64,000 nt of DNA from Actinobacteria bacterium OV450 (GCA_001298555.1 LJCW01000336.1:40054-104053), one strand, 5' to 3'. Counted from the first letter of the stretch, positions 31,719 through 41,019 are shown. The notes: generated by a model from the letters alone, not told the origin. Program-made: numbers and translations.

Positions 31719-33203
31719 GTGACCAGCGAACAACCCGACACATCACGCGCCACACGGCGGCGGCCGGCCTGGGCCATCGGCTCGATCGCGGCCGCCGTCC
31801 TGCTCGCGGGCGGCGGTACGGCGTACTGGGCGTCGACGGCCTACGGCGACGGCGGGCGGGCCGGCGGTACGGGTGACAGTGCGGCCTCGGCGCCCCGCGT
31901 CGCGCCGGGTACCCCGGGACCGGGCATCGCCCCCGGGGAGCCGGATCCGCACGGCAGCGGGGTGACGTACCGGGCCGACGTGGCGCTGCCCGAGGCCCCG
32001 GCGACCGCGCCGGCCTTCGCCGCGACGGGCGAGGTCACCTCGGAGGAGGTGGCCCGGCTCGCGACGGCCCTCGGCATCCCCGGCACCCCGCGGCTCACGG
32101 GCGAGGTCTGGCAGGCCGGGGAGAGCGCCGACGGCAGCGGACCCCGGCTCACGGTGAACCGCACGGCCCCGGGGACCTGGAACTTCTCGCGTTTCGCGGG
32201 GACGGGCGGCGCCGGCGACGACTGCAAGCGCGGCAAGGACACCTGCGGCCCCGCCACCCTGCCCGAGGGCGCACGGAACGCCCCGGGGGCGGACGCGGCG
32301 GCGGACGCGTCGGCGGACGCCGCCGCGGGCGGCAAGGGCGGGACCCCGGTGAGCGAGGAGGCCGCCAAGGCCGCCGCCGCCCCGGTGCTGGCGGCCCTCG
32401 GCCAGGGCGGCGCCAAACTCGACGCCCGGCTCACGCAGGGCGGCGTACGGGTGGTGAACGCCGACCCGGTGATCGACGGGTTCCCCACGCAGGGCTGGGC
32501 CACGAAGGTCAGCGTGGGGGCGGACTCCCAGGTGGTGGCCGGCAGCGGCGAGCTGAAGGCGCCCGTCCGCGCGGCGGAGCGGCCGGTGGTCGGGGCCGTC
32601 GAGGCGCTGGCGCGGCTGAACCGCTCCTCGGCCGGGTCCGGCGGTACGGATCCCGGGCCCAGCGGCTGCGCGACCTCGGTCCCGCTGACCCCGGACACCC
32701 CGGTCGGCCCGTCGGACACGCTGCCCTGCAACCCGGAGCCGCGTCCGATGAAGCCGCCGAAGACCGAGACCGTGAAGGGGGCGGTGCTGGGGCTGGCGCC
32801 CGGGACCGTGGACGGGACGCGCGGCCTGGTGCCGGCCTGGCTGTTCGAGGTGGCGGGCGGCAACGGCGGTCCCGGGCGCACGGTGGTCCAGCCGGCCGGC
32901 GAGGACGCCACCGGGACTCCGCAGGCCCCCAAGGGCGGGAAGACCGTGCCCGGGTTCTCGTACAGGGAGGACGACCGGAAGCTGACCGTCAACTTCTGGG
33001 GCGGGGTGTGCAGCACCTACGCCCTGGAGGCGCGCGAGGAGGCCGGGTCGGTGTCGGTGAGGATCACCGACACCCCGAACGAGCCGGGCCGGTCCTGCAT
33101 CATGCTCGCCAAGGACATGACGGTGTCGACGACCCTCGGAAAGCCCCTCGGCGAGCGCAAGGTGATCGACGCGACCACGGGCAAGCCGCTCCCCCGGCAG
33201 TAG
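31719..33203 (+). CDS. single-pass membrane-anchored extracytoplasmic protein, unknown
   Basis: 494 residues. A short cytoplasmic N-terminus with RATRRRPAW, one membrane helix (about 19-41) and a long extracellular part rich in Gly, Ala, Pro and Asp. Low-complexity linkers lie around residues 185-210. Two Cys in CKRGKDTC and further Cys later could form disulfides. I do not recognise a catalytic domain. The GTG at 31719 has GAAGGAG 7 nt upstream. Possibly a cell-envelope or anti-sigma-like sensor, but there is no direct support. Confidence 0.7.
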   Translation: MTSEQPDTSRATRRRPAWAIGSIAAAVLLAGGGTAYWASTAYGDGGRAGGTGDSAASAPRVAPGTPGPGIAPGEPDPHGSGVTYRADVALPEAPATAPAFAATGEVTSEEVARLATALGIPGTPRLTGEVWQAGESADGSGPRLTVNRTAPGTWNFSRFAGTGGAGDDCKRGKDTCGPATLPEGARNAPGADAAADASADAAAGGKGGTPVSEEAAKAAAAPVLAALGQGGAKLDARLTQGGVRVVNADPVIDGFPTQGWATKVSVGADSQVVAGSGELKAPVRAAERPVVGAVEALARLNRSSAGSGGTDPGPSGCATSVPLTPDTPVGPSDTLPCNPEPRPMKPPKTETVKGAVLGLAPGTVDGTRGLVPAWLFEVAGGNGGPGRTVVQPAGEDATGTPQAPKGGKTVPGFSYREDDRKLTVNFWGGVCSTYALEAREEAGSVSVRITDTPNEPGRSCIMLAKDMTVSTTLGKPLGERKVIDATTGKPLPRQ

Positions 33204-33218
33204 CCCCGGCGCGCACGA

Positions 33219-33252
33219 AAGGCCCCCGGCACCTCTCGGTGCCGGGGGCCTT
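33219..33252. terminator. bidirectional terminator, 14-bp stem
   Basis: AAGGCCCCCGGCAC and GTGCCGGGGGCCTT, loop CTCTCG. Between convergent genes. Confidence 0.85.
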
Positions 33253-33275
33253 CGTCGTACGGGGGTCGTCCAGGC

Positions 33276-33632
33276 TTAGCTGAACGAGTCGCCGCAGGCG
33301 CAGGAGCCGGTGGCGTTGGGGTTGTCGATCGTGAAGCCCTGCTTCTCGATGGTGTCCACGAAGTCGATGGACGCACCGTGCAGGTACGGGGAGCTCATCC
33401 GGTCCGTGACGACCTTCACGCCGTCGAAGTCCTTGACGACGTCGCCGTCGAGGGAGCGCTCGTCGAAGAAGAGCTGGTAGCGCAGGCCGGAGCAGCCACC
33501 GGGCTGGACGGCGACGCGGAGCGCCAGGTCATCGCGGCCTTCCTGCTCCAGCAGGGTCCTGACCTTCTCGGCGGCGGCGTCGGACAGGAGGATGCCGTCG
33601 CTCACAGTGGTCTTGTCGTCCTGTACGGACAT
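33276..33632 (-). CDS. erpA: A-type iron-sulfur carrier (HesB/ErpA family)
   Basis: 118 residues. The three cluster-binding cysteines of A-type carriers are present: PGGCSGLRYQLFF and the C-terminal CACGDSFS pair, inside the canonical core ILLSDAAAEKVRTLLEQE. It delivers Fe-S clusters to apo-proteins such as the nearby NadA, a 4Fe-4S enzyme. The ATG at 33632 is preferred (GGGAG 9 nt upstream) over one two codons earlier. It is transcribed divergently from nadA across 324 nt. Confidence 0.92.
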   Translation of the reverse strand: MSVQDDKTTVSDGILLSDAAAEKVRTLLEQEGRDDLALRVAVQPGGCSGLRYQLFFDERSLDGDVVKDFDGVKVVTDRMSSPYLHGASIDFVDTIEKQGFTIDNPNATGSCACGDSFS

Positions 33633-33956
33633 CTGCATTCACTCCCGAAGTGGGCGGCTCCCCGCCGCGGGCGGGGAAACGTCGGACTCTTGCCGTCGAT
33701 GGCAACGAGCGGGGCCGCGGATTCATTCCGGACCCGACGCATGTTTCACATTCATGCTCGCACACCGGCGCGGGGAGGTGGCCCCGACGGACCCCGGGCT
33801 GCATCACGGGCGAATTCGTCACATCGACACTATCGGCATCGTCAAAGTGACGTGAAGCGGCTATCATAGATAACGTCAAATAGACGAGAAGTCGAATCCG
33901 GCTTCAGAAGCCCTGCTTCGGAAGTCCCTTGTCGCGGAACAGAAAGGGTGCGTGTC
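33633..33956. promoter_or_regulatory. divergent control region erpA / nadA
   Basis: 324 nt with no gene. The part nearest nadA is notably AT-richer (CTATCATAGATAAC near 33861-33874) and should hold the promoters. Two similar 13-bp dyads lie there (listed separately). Confidence 0.5.
33840..33886. promoter_or_regulatory. paired 13-bp dyads upstream of nadA
   Basis: CGTCAAAGTGACG (33840-33852) and CGTCAAATAGACG (33874-33886), 34 bp apart centre to centre, share CGTCAAA and GACG ends. Possible operators of an NAD- or Fe-S-linked regulator. Confidence 0.45.
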
Positions 33957-35135
33957 GTGACCACCGCCCAGCCTTTGGACGTCCAGCCGACGCCCCTTGC
34001 CCTGCTGCTGCTCGGCCGTGAGGCCGACCCCAAGAGCGAGCGCGGGGTGGAGTGCCCGGGCGACCTGCCGTCGCCGTCGGACCCGGACCTGGTCGCGCGC
34101 GCCCGCGCGGCCAAGGAGAAGCTCGGGGACAAGGTCTTCATCCTCGGCCACCACTACCAGCGTGACGAGGTGATCGAGTTCGCGGACGTCACCGGCGACT
34201 CCTTCAAGCTGGCCAAGGACGCGGCCGCCAAGCCGGAGGCCGAGTACATCGTCTTCTGCGGCGTCCACTTCATGGCGGAGTCCGCGGACATCCTCACCTC
34301 GGACGACCAGAAGGTCGTCCTGCCGGACCTGGCCGCCGGCTGCTCGATGGCCGACATGGCCACCGCCGAGCAGGTCGCCGAGTGCTGGGACGTGCTGACC
34401 GAGGCGGGCATAGCCGGGGCGACGGTCCCCGTGTCGTACATGAACTCCTCCGCCGACATCAAGGCCTTCACAGGCAAGCACGGCGGCACCATCTGCACCT
34501 CGTCCAATGCGAAGAAGGCCCTGGAGTGGGCGTTTGAGCAGGGCGAGAAGGTGCTCTTCCTGCCGGACCAGCACCTGGGCCGCAACACCGCCGTCCGCGA
34601 CATGGGCATGTCCCTGGACGACTGCGTGCTCTACAACCCGCACAAGCCGAACGGCGGCCTGACCGCCGAGCAGCTGCGGGACGCCAAGATGATCCTGTGG
34701 CGCGGCCACTGCTCGGTGCACGGCCGGTTCTCGGTCGACTCCGTCAACGACGTGCGCGCCCGCATCCCCGGTGTGAACGTCCTGGTCCACCCCGAGTGCA
34801 AGCACGAGGTCGTGGCGGCCGCGGACTACGTCGGCTCGACGGAGTACATCATCAAGGCGCTGGAGGCGGCCCCGGCCGGCTCCAAGTGGGCCATCGGCAC
34901 CGAGCTGAACCTCGTCCGCCGCCTGGCGAACCGGTTCGCCGCTCAGGACAAGGAGGTCGTCTTCCTCGACAAGACGGTCTGCTTCTGCTCGACGATGAAC
35001 CGCATCGACCTGCCCCACCTGGTGTGGACCCTGGAGTCGCTGGCCGAGGGGACCCTCGTCAACCAGATCCAGGTCGACAAGGAGACGGAGAGCTTCGCGA
35101 AGCTCGCCCTGGAGCGCATGCTCGCCCTCCCGTAG
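33957..35135 (+). CDS. nadA: quinolinate synthase
   Basis: 392 residues. Condenses iminoaspartate and dihydroxyacetone phosphate to quinolinate with a 4Fe-4S cluster, for NAD synthesis. Motifs: VFILGHHYQRDEVIEFAD, FCGVHFMAESADIL, CSMADM (cluster Cys), VHPECKHEV (cluster Cys) and CFCSTMNRI (cluster Cys). The GTG at 33957 (VTTAQPLD) has GAAAGGG 8 nt upstream; a GTG three codons earlier is less well placed. nadB and nadC are not adjacent. Confidence 0.96.
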   Translation: MTTAQPLDVQPTPLALLLLGREADPKSERGVECPGDLPSPSDPDLVARARAAKEKLGDKVFILGHHYQRDEVIEFADVTGDSFKLAKDAAAKPEAEYIVFCGVHFMAESADILTSDDQKVVLPDLAAGCSMADMATAEQVAECWDVLTEAGIAGATVPVSYMNSSADIKAFTGKHGGTICTSSNAKKALEWAFEQGEKVLFLPDQHLGRNTAVRDMGMSLDDCVLYNPHKPNGGLTAEQLRDAKMILWRGHCSVHGRFSVDSVNDVRARIPGVNVLVHPECKHEVVAAADYVGSTEYIIKALEAAPAGSKWAIGTELNLVRRLANRFAAQDKEVVFLDKTVCFCSTMNRIDLPHLVWTLESLAEGTLVNQIQVDKETESFAKLALERMLALP

Positions 35136-35154
35136 CCGGGCGCAGCGGTTCGAC

Positions 35155-35189
35155 GAAAGGGGCGCCCCGCCGTGCGGGGCGCCCCTTTC
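35155..35189. terminator. bidirectional terminator, 16-bp stem
   Basis: GAAAGGGGCGCCCCGC and GCGGGGCGCCCCTTTC with a CGT loop; ends in a T-run on both strands. Between nadA and the convergent efflux gene. Confidence 0.9.
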
Positions 35190-35204
35190 GGTTCGGGCGG
35201 GCGG

Positions 35205-38200
35205 TCAGACGCCGGCAGGCGTCTCCTCGGACACCTCCGGGACCACCGTCAGGCGGGCCGTGCGCCTGGCCTCGCGCTTCGCGCGGCGGCGCTCCTTGCG
35301 GAGTTCGATCATCGTGTACAGCGTCGGGACCAGCAGCAGGGTCAGCAGGGTCGAGCTGACCAGGCCGCCGATCACCACCACCGCCAGCGGCTGCGAGATG
35401 AATCCGCCCTCGCCGGTGACGCCGAGCGCCATCGGGAGCAGCGCGAAGATCGTCGCCAGGGCGGTCATGAGGATCGGGCGCAGCCGGTGCCGGCCGCCCT
35501 CGATGACGGCCTCGACGACCCCGAGGCCCTGGGCGCGGTACTGGTTGACCAGGTCGATCAGGACGATCGCGTTGGTCACGACGATGCCGATGAGCATCAG
35601 CATGCCGATCATCGCCGGGACGCCCAGCGGGGTGCCGGTCACCAGCAGCAGGCCGAGTGCGCCGGTCGCCGCGAACGGGATCGAGACCAGCAGGATCAGC
35701 GGCTGGACCAGCGAGCGGAACGTGGCCACGAGCAGCATGAACACGATCGCGATGGCCGCGAGCATGGCCAGGCCCAGCGAGGCGAACGCGTCGTCCTGGT
35801 CCGAGGAGACGCCGCCGATGGTGGCGGTGGCGCCGTCGGGCAGGTCCAGTGCCTTGATCTTCGTCTGGAGCGCGGCGCCGATCGCGCCGGTGTTGTCGCC
35901 GACGGGCTTCGCGGTGACGGTGGCGGCGCGGGCGCCGTCGATCCGGGTCATCGAGACCGGGCCGGGGACCTCCTTGACCTCGGCGACGTCGCCGAGCCTG
36001 ACCGGGCCGACGGGCAGCGCCTGCAGTTCGGCCAGGGTGGTGGCCGGGTGCGCGGACTTGATGACGATGTCGCGCTCGGTGTCGTCCAGTACGGCCTTGC
36101 CCGCCGGCGTGCCGCGTACGGCCTGGGCGACGATCGCGCCGAGGGCGGCCTGGCTCAGGCCCGCCTCTGCGGCCTTCGGGGTGGCGGTCACCGAGATCCG
36201 GGGCACGGACTGGGACAGGTCGCTCTGGACGTCGGTGACGTCGTCGAGCGTGGCCACCTCGGCGCGGACCTGCTCGGCGGCCTTCGCGAGGACACCGGCG
36301 TCGCCCGCCTTGACGACCACGCTGAGGTTCTGGCTGCCGAAGCCGCCGCCCGCCGAGATGCTGGTGTCGCCGATGCCGTCGAGCGTGCCGAGCGCCTCCT
36401 CGATGCGCTTCTTGACGCCCTCGGAGTCGCCGGAGTCCTCCAGGGTGACCTGGTACGAGGCCTGGTTGGAGCCCGTGCCGCCGCCGAAGGCGGCCAGGAA
36501 GCCGGAGGAGCCGACGGTGACCTGGTAGTCCTTGACGCCCTTGACCTCGGTCAGGGCCTTCTCGACCTTGCGGCTCGCCGCGTCGGAGGCGGCCAGCGAG
36601 GTGCCCGGGGGCAGCTGCTGCTTGACCGTCAGGACGCTCTGCTCACCCTGGTCGAAGAAGTTCGTCTTCAGCAGCGGGGCCATCCCGAAGGTGGCGAAGA
36701 GGACGACGACCGCGACCACGAGGGTGGCGATCCGCCGGCGGGTGACCAGGCCCAGGGTCCGTACGTAGAAGCGCTGGAGGCGGCTGTTCGCCTCCTTCTC
36801 CTCGGCCTCGCGGCGCGCCCTGGCCGCGCTCTCGGCGTTCGCCGGGTCGACGCCCTTCGGGGCGCGCAGGAACCAGTACGAGAGCACCGGGACGACCGTC
36901 AGGGAGACGACCAGCGAGGCCAGCAGGGCCGCGGCGACGGTGAGGGAGAACGGGCCGAAGAACTCGCCGACCATGCCGCCGACGAAGCCGATCGGGAGGA
37001 AGACGGCCACGGTGGTGAGGGTGGAGGAGGTGACCGCGCCGGCGACCTCCTTGACCGCGGCGATGATCGCGGCCTCGCGCTCCTCGCCGTAGCCGAGGTG
37101 GCGCTTGATGTTCTCCAGGACCACGATCGAGTCGTCGACGACGCGGCCGATGGCGATGGTGAGCGCGCCGAGGGTCAGCATGTTGAGCGACAGGTCGCGG
37201 GTCCACAGCACGATCAGCGCGAGGACGACGGACAGCGGGATGGAGACCGCGGTGACCAGCGTCGAGCGCAGCGAGGCCAGGAAGACCAGGATCACGATCA
37301 CCGCGAAGAGCAGGCCGAGGAGGCCTTCGGTGGTGAGTCCGGAGATGGACTTGGCGACGGGCGGGCCCTGGTCGCTGACGACGGTCAGTTCGGCGCCTGC
37401 GCCGAGGGCGGAGCGCAGCTCGGGCAGCTTGTCCCGGACGGCGTCGGAGATCGCGACGGCGCTGCCGTCCTTGTCCATGGTGAGGACGAGGGCGAGGCTG
37501 GGCTTGCCGTTGGTGCGGGTGAGGGAGACGGCCTTGGCGGGCTCCTGCGTGACGGTGGCGACGTCCGCGAGGCGTACGGCCGGCTTGCCGGGGGCGCTCA
37601 GGCGCAGGTCCTGGAGCTGGGCGAGGGAGGTGTAGCCGCCGCCGACGCGGACGGTGCGGTTCTTTCCGGCCTCGTCGAAGGAGCCGGCCGGGACGGTCGC
37701 GCCGCCCGCCTGGAGGCCCTGGGCGAGGGCGGCGCCGTCGAGGCCGGCCGCCGCGAGCTTGGCGTTGTCGGGGGTGACGGCGACCTGGAGGTCCTGGACG
37801 CCGTCGACGCTGACCTGGCCGACGCCGTCGATGTCCTCGAGGACGGGGACGACGGAGCGGCCCAGCTGGTCGGCGAGCGCCTGCTGGTCCTTGTCCGAGG
37901 TGACGGCGAGGACGACGGTGGGGATGTCGTCGGTGGAGCCGGCCACGACCTGCGGGTCCACCTCGGCGGGCAGTCGTACGCGCGCCCGGTTCACGGCCTG
38001 CTGGACGTCGGCTACGAGCTGCTTGGTGCCCTCGTCGCCGTAGTCGAACTTGGCCATGATGAGGGCGTTGCCCTCGCTGGCGGTGGAGGTGATGCCGGTG
38101 ATGCCGTCGACGCCCTTGAGGGTGGCCTCGATCGGCTCGATGACCTGCTTCTCCACCACGTCGGGCGAGGCGCCCTGGTAGGGCGCGAGCACGGACACCA

Positions 38201-38333
38201 TCGGCAGTTCGATGGACGGCAGCAGTTGCTGCTTGAGCTGCGGGATGGCTATGGCGCCGAAGAGCAGTGCGGTGATCGACACGAGGCCGATCAGCGCTCT
38301 TTGGGCCAGGCTGAAACGGGACAGCCAGGACAT
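35205..38333 (-). CDS. RND (HAE1/AcrB-type) efflux transporter
   Basis: 1042 residues. Two repeated halves, each with one leading helix, a large extracytoplasmic porter domain and a block of helices, as in AcrB. Seen: MSWLSRFSLAQRALIGLVSITALLF (helix 1), the proton-relay region LGALTIAIGRVVDDSIVVLENI (two Asp in helix 4) and GMLMLIGIVVTNAIVLIDLVNQYR (helix 10). Gram-positive members (SwrC/YerP group) export lipopeptides or antibiotics without an outer-membrane partner. No membrane-fusion gene lies beside it. The ATG at 38333 begins the first helix; a LuxR regulator gene is just upstream. Confidence 0.92.
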   Translation of the reverse strand: MSWLSRFSLAQRALIGLVSITALLFGAIAIPQLKQQLLPSIELPMVSVLAPYQGASPDVVEKQVIEPIEATLKGVDGITGITSTASEGNALIMAKFDYGDEGTKQLVADVQQAVNRARVRLPAEVDPQVVAGSTDDIPTVVLAVTSDKDQQALADQLGRSVVPVLEDIDGVGQVSVDGVQDLQVAVTPDNAKLAAAGLDGAALAQGLQAGGATVPAGSFDEAGKNRTVRVGGGYTSLAQLQDLRLSAPGKPAVRLADVATVTQEPAKAVSLTRTNGKPSLALVLTMDKDGSAVAISDAVRDKLPELRSALGAGAELTVVSDQGPPVAKSISGLTTEGLLGLLFAVIVILVFLASLRSTLVTAVSIPLSVVLALIVLWTRDLSLNMLTLGALTIAIGRVVDDSIVVLENIKRHLGYGEEREAAIIAAVKEVAGAVTSSTLTTVAVFLPIGFVGGMVGEFFGPFSLTVAAALLASLVVSLTVVPVLSYWFLRAPKGVDPANAESAARARREAEEKEANSRLQRFYVRTLGLVTRRRIATLVVAVVVLFATFGMAPLLKTNFFDQGEQSVLTVKQQLPPGTSLAASDAASRKVEKALTEVKGVKDYQVTVGSSGFLAAFGGGTGSNQASYQVTLEDSGDSEGVKKRIEEALGTLDGIGDTSISAGGGFGSQNLSVVVKAGDAGVLAKAAEQVRAEVATLDDVTDVQSDLSQSVPRISVTATPKAAEAGLSQAALGAIVAQAVRGTPAGKAVLDDTERDIVIKSAHPATTLAELQALPVGPVRLGDVAEVKEVPGPVSMTRIDGARAATVTAKPVGDNTGAIGAALQTKIKALDLPDGATATIGGVSSDQDDAFASLGLAMLAAIAIVFMLLVATFRSLVQPLILLVSIPFAATGALGLLLVTGTPLGVPAMIGMLMLIGIVVTNAIVLIDLVNQYRAQGLGVVEAVIEGGRHRLRPILMTALATIFALLPMALGVTGEGGFISQPLAVVVIGGLVSSTLLTLLLVPTLYTMIELRKERRRAKREARRTARLTVVPEVSEETPAGV

Positions 38334-38444
38334 GGGTGTGGGATCTCTCTGCAGTGGCGTGCGCGGGGCGTGGCCCGAAGGCCGCGGGCCTTCAGCCTTC
38401 CGTACGCGGGGGCGGCGCTGCGTCGCTCCCAGGTGCCGCGTCTT

Positions 38445-38486
38445 TATGCGCCGCATACCGCGTCCGCAGTACGCGGGTGTACTGCG
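38445..38486. promoter_or_regulatory. two dyads upstream of the efflux gene
   Basis: TATGCG-C-CGCATA (38445-38457) and CGCAGTAC-N6-GTACTGCG (38465-38486). The second has perfect 8-bp arms. Both lie between the response-regulator stop and the efflux start, a likely operator zone. Confidence 0.55.
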
Positions 38487-38510
38487 TGGCCGTGCCCCGC
38501 GGGCCCGCGC

Positions 38511-39209
38511 TCACTCGGCCCGGGGCCGGACCAGTCCCGATTCGTAGGCGATGACCACCAGTTGGGCCCGGTCGCGGGCACCGAGCTTGGCCATGGCCCG
38601 GTTCACGTGGGTCTTGACGGTGAGCGGGCTGACTTCGAGCCGTCCGGCGATCTCGTCGTTGGACAGTCCCGCGGCGACGTGGACGAGGACCTCGCGTTCG
38701 CGGACGGTCAGCGCGGCGAGCCGCTCGGCGTGCGCGGCGGGAGCGGTGGGGTCGGCGCCGCCGCCCTGGGCGAGGAAGGTGGCGATGAGCCCCTTGGTGG
38801 CGGCCGGGGAGAGCAGCGCCTCGCCGGCGGCGGCGACCCGGATGGCGTTGAGGAGTTCCTCGGGCTCGGCGCCCTTGCCGAGGAAACCGGAGGCACCGGC
38901 CCGCAGGGACTGCACGACGTACTCGTCGACCTCGAAGGTGGTCAGCATGACCACGCGGACGGCGGCGAGTTCGGGGTCGGCGCTGATCATGCGGGTGGCG
39001 GCGAGCCCGTCGGTGCCGGGCATCCGGATGTCCATGAGGACCACGTCGGGCCGGGAGCGGCGGGCGAGTTCGCAGGCCTGGGCGCCGTCGGAGGCCTCGC
39101 CGACGACCTCCATGTCGGGCTCGGAGTCGACCAGCACCTTGAACGCGCTGCGGAGCAGGGCCTGGTCGTCGGCGAGCAGCACCCTGATGGGCGTCGGCGT
39201 CTCTTCCAC
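38511..39209 (-). CDS. NarL/LuxR-type response regulator
   Basis: 232 residues. Receiver domain with the acidic pair in VLLADDQALL, phosphoacceptor Asp in VVLMDIRMPGTDG, Thr in VVMLTTFE and Lys in GFLGKGAEPEELL; a C-terminal LuxR helix-turn-helix (LTVREREVLVHVAAGLSNDE, then VSPLTVKTHVNRAMAKLGAR). All active-site residues are present, so it should be phosphorylatable. No histidine kinase gene is adjacent. The GTG at 39209 is used; one at 39218 is an alternative. It probably controls the efflux gene downstream. Confidence 0.93.
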   Translation of the reverse strand: MEETPTPIRVLLADDQALLRSAFKVLVDSEPDMEVVGEASDGAQACELARRSRPDVVLMDIRMPGTDGLAATRMISADPELAAVRVVMLTTFEVDEYVVQSLRAGASGFLGKGAEPEELLNAIRVAAAGEALLSPAATKGLIATFLAQGGGADPTAPAAHAERLAALTVREREVLVHVAAGLSNDEIAGRLEVSPLTVKTHVNRAMAKLGARDRAQLVVIAYESGLVRPRAE

Positions 39210-39248
39210 GCCCCGCACCCTACGCGGTCCCCTCGGGGGGCAGTGCGG

Positions 39249-40082
39249 TCAGCCCAGGGCCAGGACGACGAGGGCGGTGGTCCCCGCGACCTCGGCGAGG
39301 GCGCCGAAAACGTCGCCCGTGACCCCGTCGAAACGGCGTACGCACCGCCGGAGCAGCAGCTCCGCGGTCGCCAGGGCGATCAGGACCGCACCGGCGCACT
39401 GGACGGCGGCGCCCGGCCCCACCGGCAGGGCGGCGGCCCCGGCCAGCACGGCCACCAGAGCGGCGAGCCCGGCGGCCGAGCCCTTGGGGAGCACCCCGGC
39501 GACGGCCGCCCCGAGCCCCTCGGGGCGGGCCGGCGGTACGCCGTCGCGGGAGGCCAGGGTCATGGCCAGCCGGGCGGTGACGGCCGCGATGACCGTCGCG
39601 AGGGCCCCGTGGACCCAGCTCTCGGCGTAGAGGTCCGCCAGCGCCCCGGCCTGGACCAGCAGCACCAGCAGCAGCGCCACCACCCCGAAGGGGCCGATGT
39701 CGGACTGTTTCATGATGCGCAGCGCCACCGCGGCCGGCTTGGCGCTGCCCAGCCCGTCGGCGGTGTCGGCGAGCCCGTCGAGGTGCAGCCCCCTGGTCAG
39801 GGCGGCCGGCACGGCGACGGTGACGGCCGCGGCGAGCAGCGGACCGCCGCCCAGGATCAGCAGCAGCACCCCCGGCACTGCCGCGAGGAGGCCCACGGCG
39901 AGCCCGGCCAGCGGGGCACAGGCCATGCCGGTACGGGCCGCGGGCCGGTCCCAGCGCGTGATGCGGGCGGGCAGCACGGTGAGCGTGCCGAACGCGAAGC
40001 GCACGCCGTCGCGCAGCGAGGCGCACTCGGCGGGCGGCGTCAGCGGCGGCTCGGGGGGCTGGTCATCGAACGAATCTTTCAT
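39249..40082 (-). CDS. cobS: adenosylcobinamide-GDP ribazoletransferase
   Basis: 277-residue integral membrane enzyme that joins adenosylcobinamide-GDP to alpha-ribazole, the last steps of cobalamin assembly. Key motif RGLHLDGLADTADGLGS (acidic metal site) and several Ala/Leu-rich spans. The ATG at 40082 starts MKDSFDDQP; its ribosome site is weak. It works with CobU and CobT, encoded about 5 kb away on the other strand. No cobalamin riboswitch was seen near it. Confidence 0.93.
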   Translation of the reverse strand: MKDSFDDQPPEPPLTPPAECASLRDGVRFAFGTLTVLPARITRWDRPAARTGMACAPLAGLAVGLLAAVPGVLLLILGGGPLLAAAVTVAVPAALTRGLHLDGLADTADGLGSAKPAAVALRIMKQSDIGPFGVVALLLVLLVQAGALADLYAESWVHGALATVIAAVTARLAMTLASRDGVPPARPEGLGAAVAGVLPKGSAAGLAALVAVLAGAAALPVGPGAAVQCAGAVLIALATAELLLRRCVRRFDGVTGDVFGALAEVAGTTALVVLALG

Positions 40083-40169
40083 CGGCGCGAACGCTACCTG
40101 CTCGCCGCGAGCGGTAAATTGCCCCATACGGGAAAAATGGGGAGCTGCCATGACAGGGGAGCCGGCGGT

Positions 40170-40940
40170 ATGGGTCACTGGTGGTACCGGAACATCGTCG
40201 AACCGGGGAAACTCCCCCTGCTCCTCGCCCTGCTCTCGTTCGTCATGTCGTTCCTGGTCACCCGTGTGATCACCCGGCTGATCCGGGCGGGGCGGGGGCC
40301 GTTCAAGAACATCACCCCGGGCGGCGTCCACATCCACCACGTGGTGCCCGGGGTCATCCTCGTGATCATCGGCGGTTTCGGAGCGGTCGGCAGCGGCGGG
40401 CGCGGGTTCGGCGCCATGCTCTCCGCCGTGATCTTCGGACTGGGCGCGGGCCTGGTACTGGACGAGTTCGCGCTGATCCTGCACCTCGACGACGTCTACT
40501 GGAGCGAGCAGGGCCGCAAGAGCGTGGAGATCGTGGTGCTGACGGCCGCCCTGGTGGCGCTGATCCTGGGCGGTTTCCTGCCGTTCGGCGTCAACGACCT
40601 GACCTCCGAGGAGCGCCAGAGCCGGGGTCTCATCATCATGAACACCGCCACCAACTTCTTCCTGGCCCTGATCGCCCTGTGGAAGGGCAAGGCCCGCACC
40701 GCGCTCTTCGGCATGGTCATCCCGTTCGTGGCGCTGGTCGGGGCGATCCGCCTGGCCCGGCCCGGCTCCCTGTACGCGAAGCGGTTCTACGCGAAGCGCC
40801 CGCGGGCCCGCGCCAGGGCCAGGCTGCGCGCCTTCCACCACGACCGGCGCTGGGCGGGCCCGCGCCGCAAGTTCGAGAACTTCATCGGCGGGACGCCGGA
40901 CCCGGCGCGGGCACCGGTCTCGAAGCCGACCAAGCACTGA
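40170..40940 (+). CDS. integral membrane protein with conserved HIHH motif, unknown function
   Basis: 256 residues with about six hydrophobic spans (LLLALLSFVMSFLVTRVI, VVPGVILVIIGGFGAV, MLSAVIFGLGAGLVL, VEIVVLTAALVALILGGF and others) and a basic, Arg-rich C-terminal tail (KRPRARARARLRAFHH). The loop KNITPGGVHIHHVVPG and the acidic LDEFALILHLDDVYW stand out; His and Asp here could bind a metal. The ATG at 40170 has GGGGAG 8 nt upstream. I recognise no enzyme family. Confidence 0.75.
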   Translation: MGHWWYRNIVEPGKLPLLLALLSFVMSFLVTRVITRLIRAGRGPFKNITPGGVHIHHVVPGVILVIIGGFGAVGSGGRGFGAMLSAVIFGLGAGLVLDEFALILHLDDVYWSEQGRKSVEIVVLTAALVALILGGFLPFGVNDLTSEERQSRGLIIMNTATNFFLALIALWKGKARTALFGMVIPFVALVGAIRLARPGSLYAKRFYAKRPRARARARLRAFHHDRRWAGPRRKFENFIGGTPDPARAPVSKPTKH

Positions 40941-40942
40941 GC

Positions 40943-41001
40943 GGACGCGACGGCGCCCGGCCCGCCCCCGCGAAGGGGACCGGCCGGGCGCCGTCGCGTC
41001 C
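40943..41001. terminator. bidirectional terminator, 20-bp stem
   Basis: GGACGCGACGGCGCCCGGCC and its perfect complement, 19-nt loop. Between the membrane protein gene and pspAA. Confidence 0.85.
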
Positions 41002-41019
41002 GGGTCCTGCCGCCGGGAC

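Noticed and set aside
35172..40940. Very long plus-strand open frame across the efflux, regulator and cobS genes
   Set aside because: It is the antisense shadow of high-GC genes; composition (runs of Gly, Asp, Arg, Gln) is not protein-like. Only the last part (40170-40940) is a real gene with its own ribosome site.
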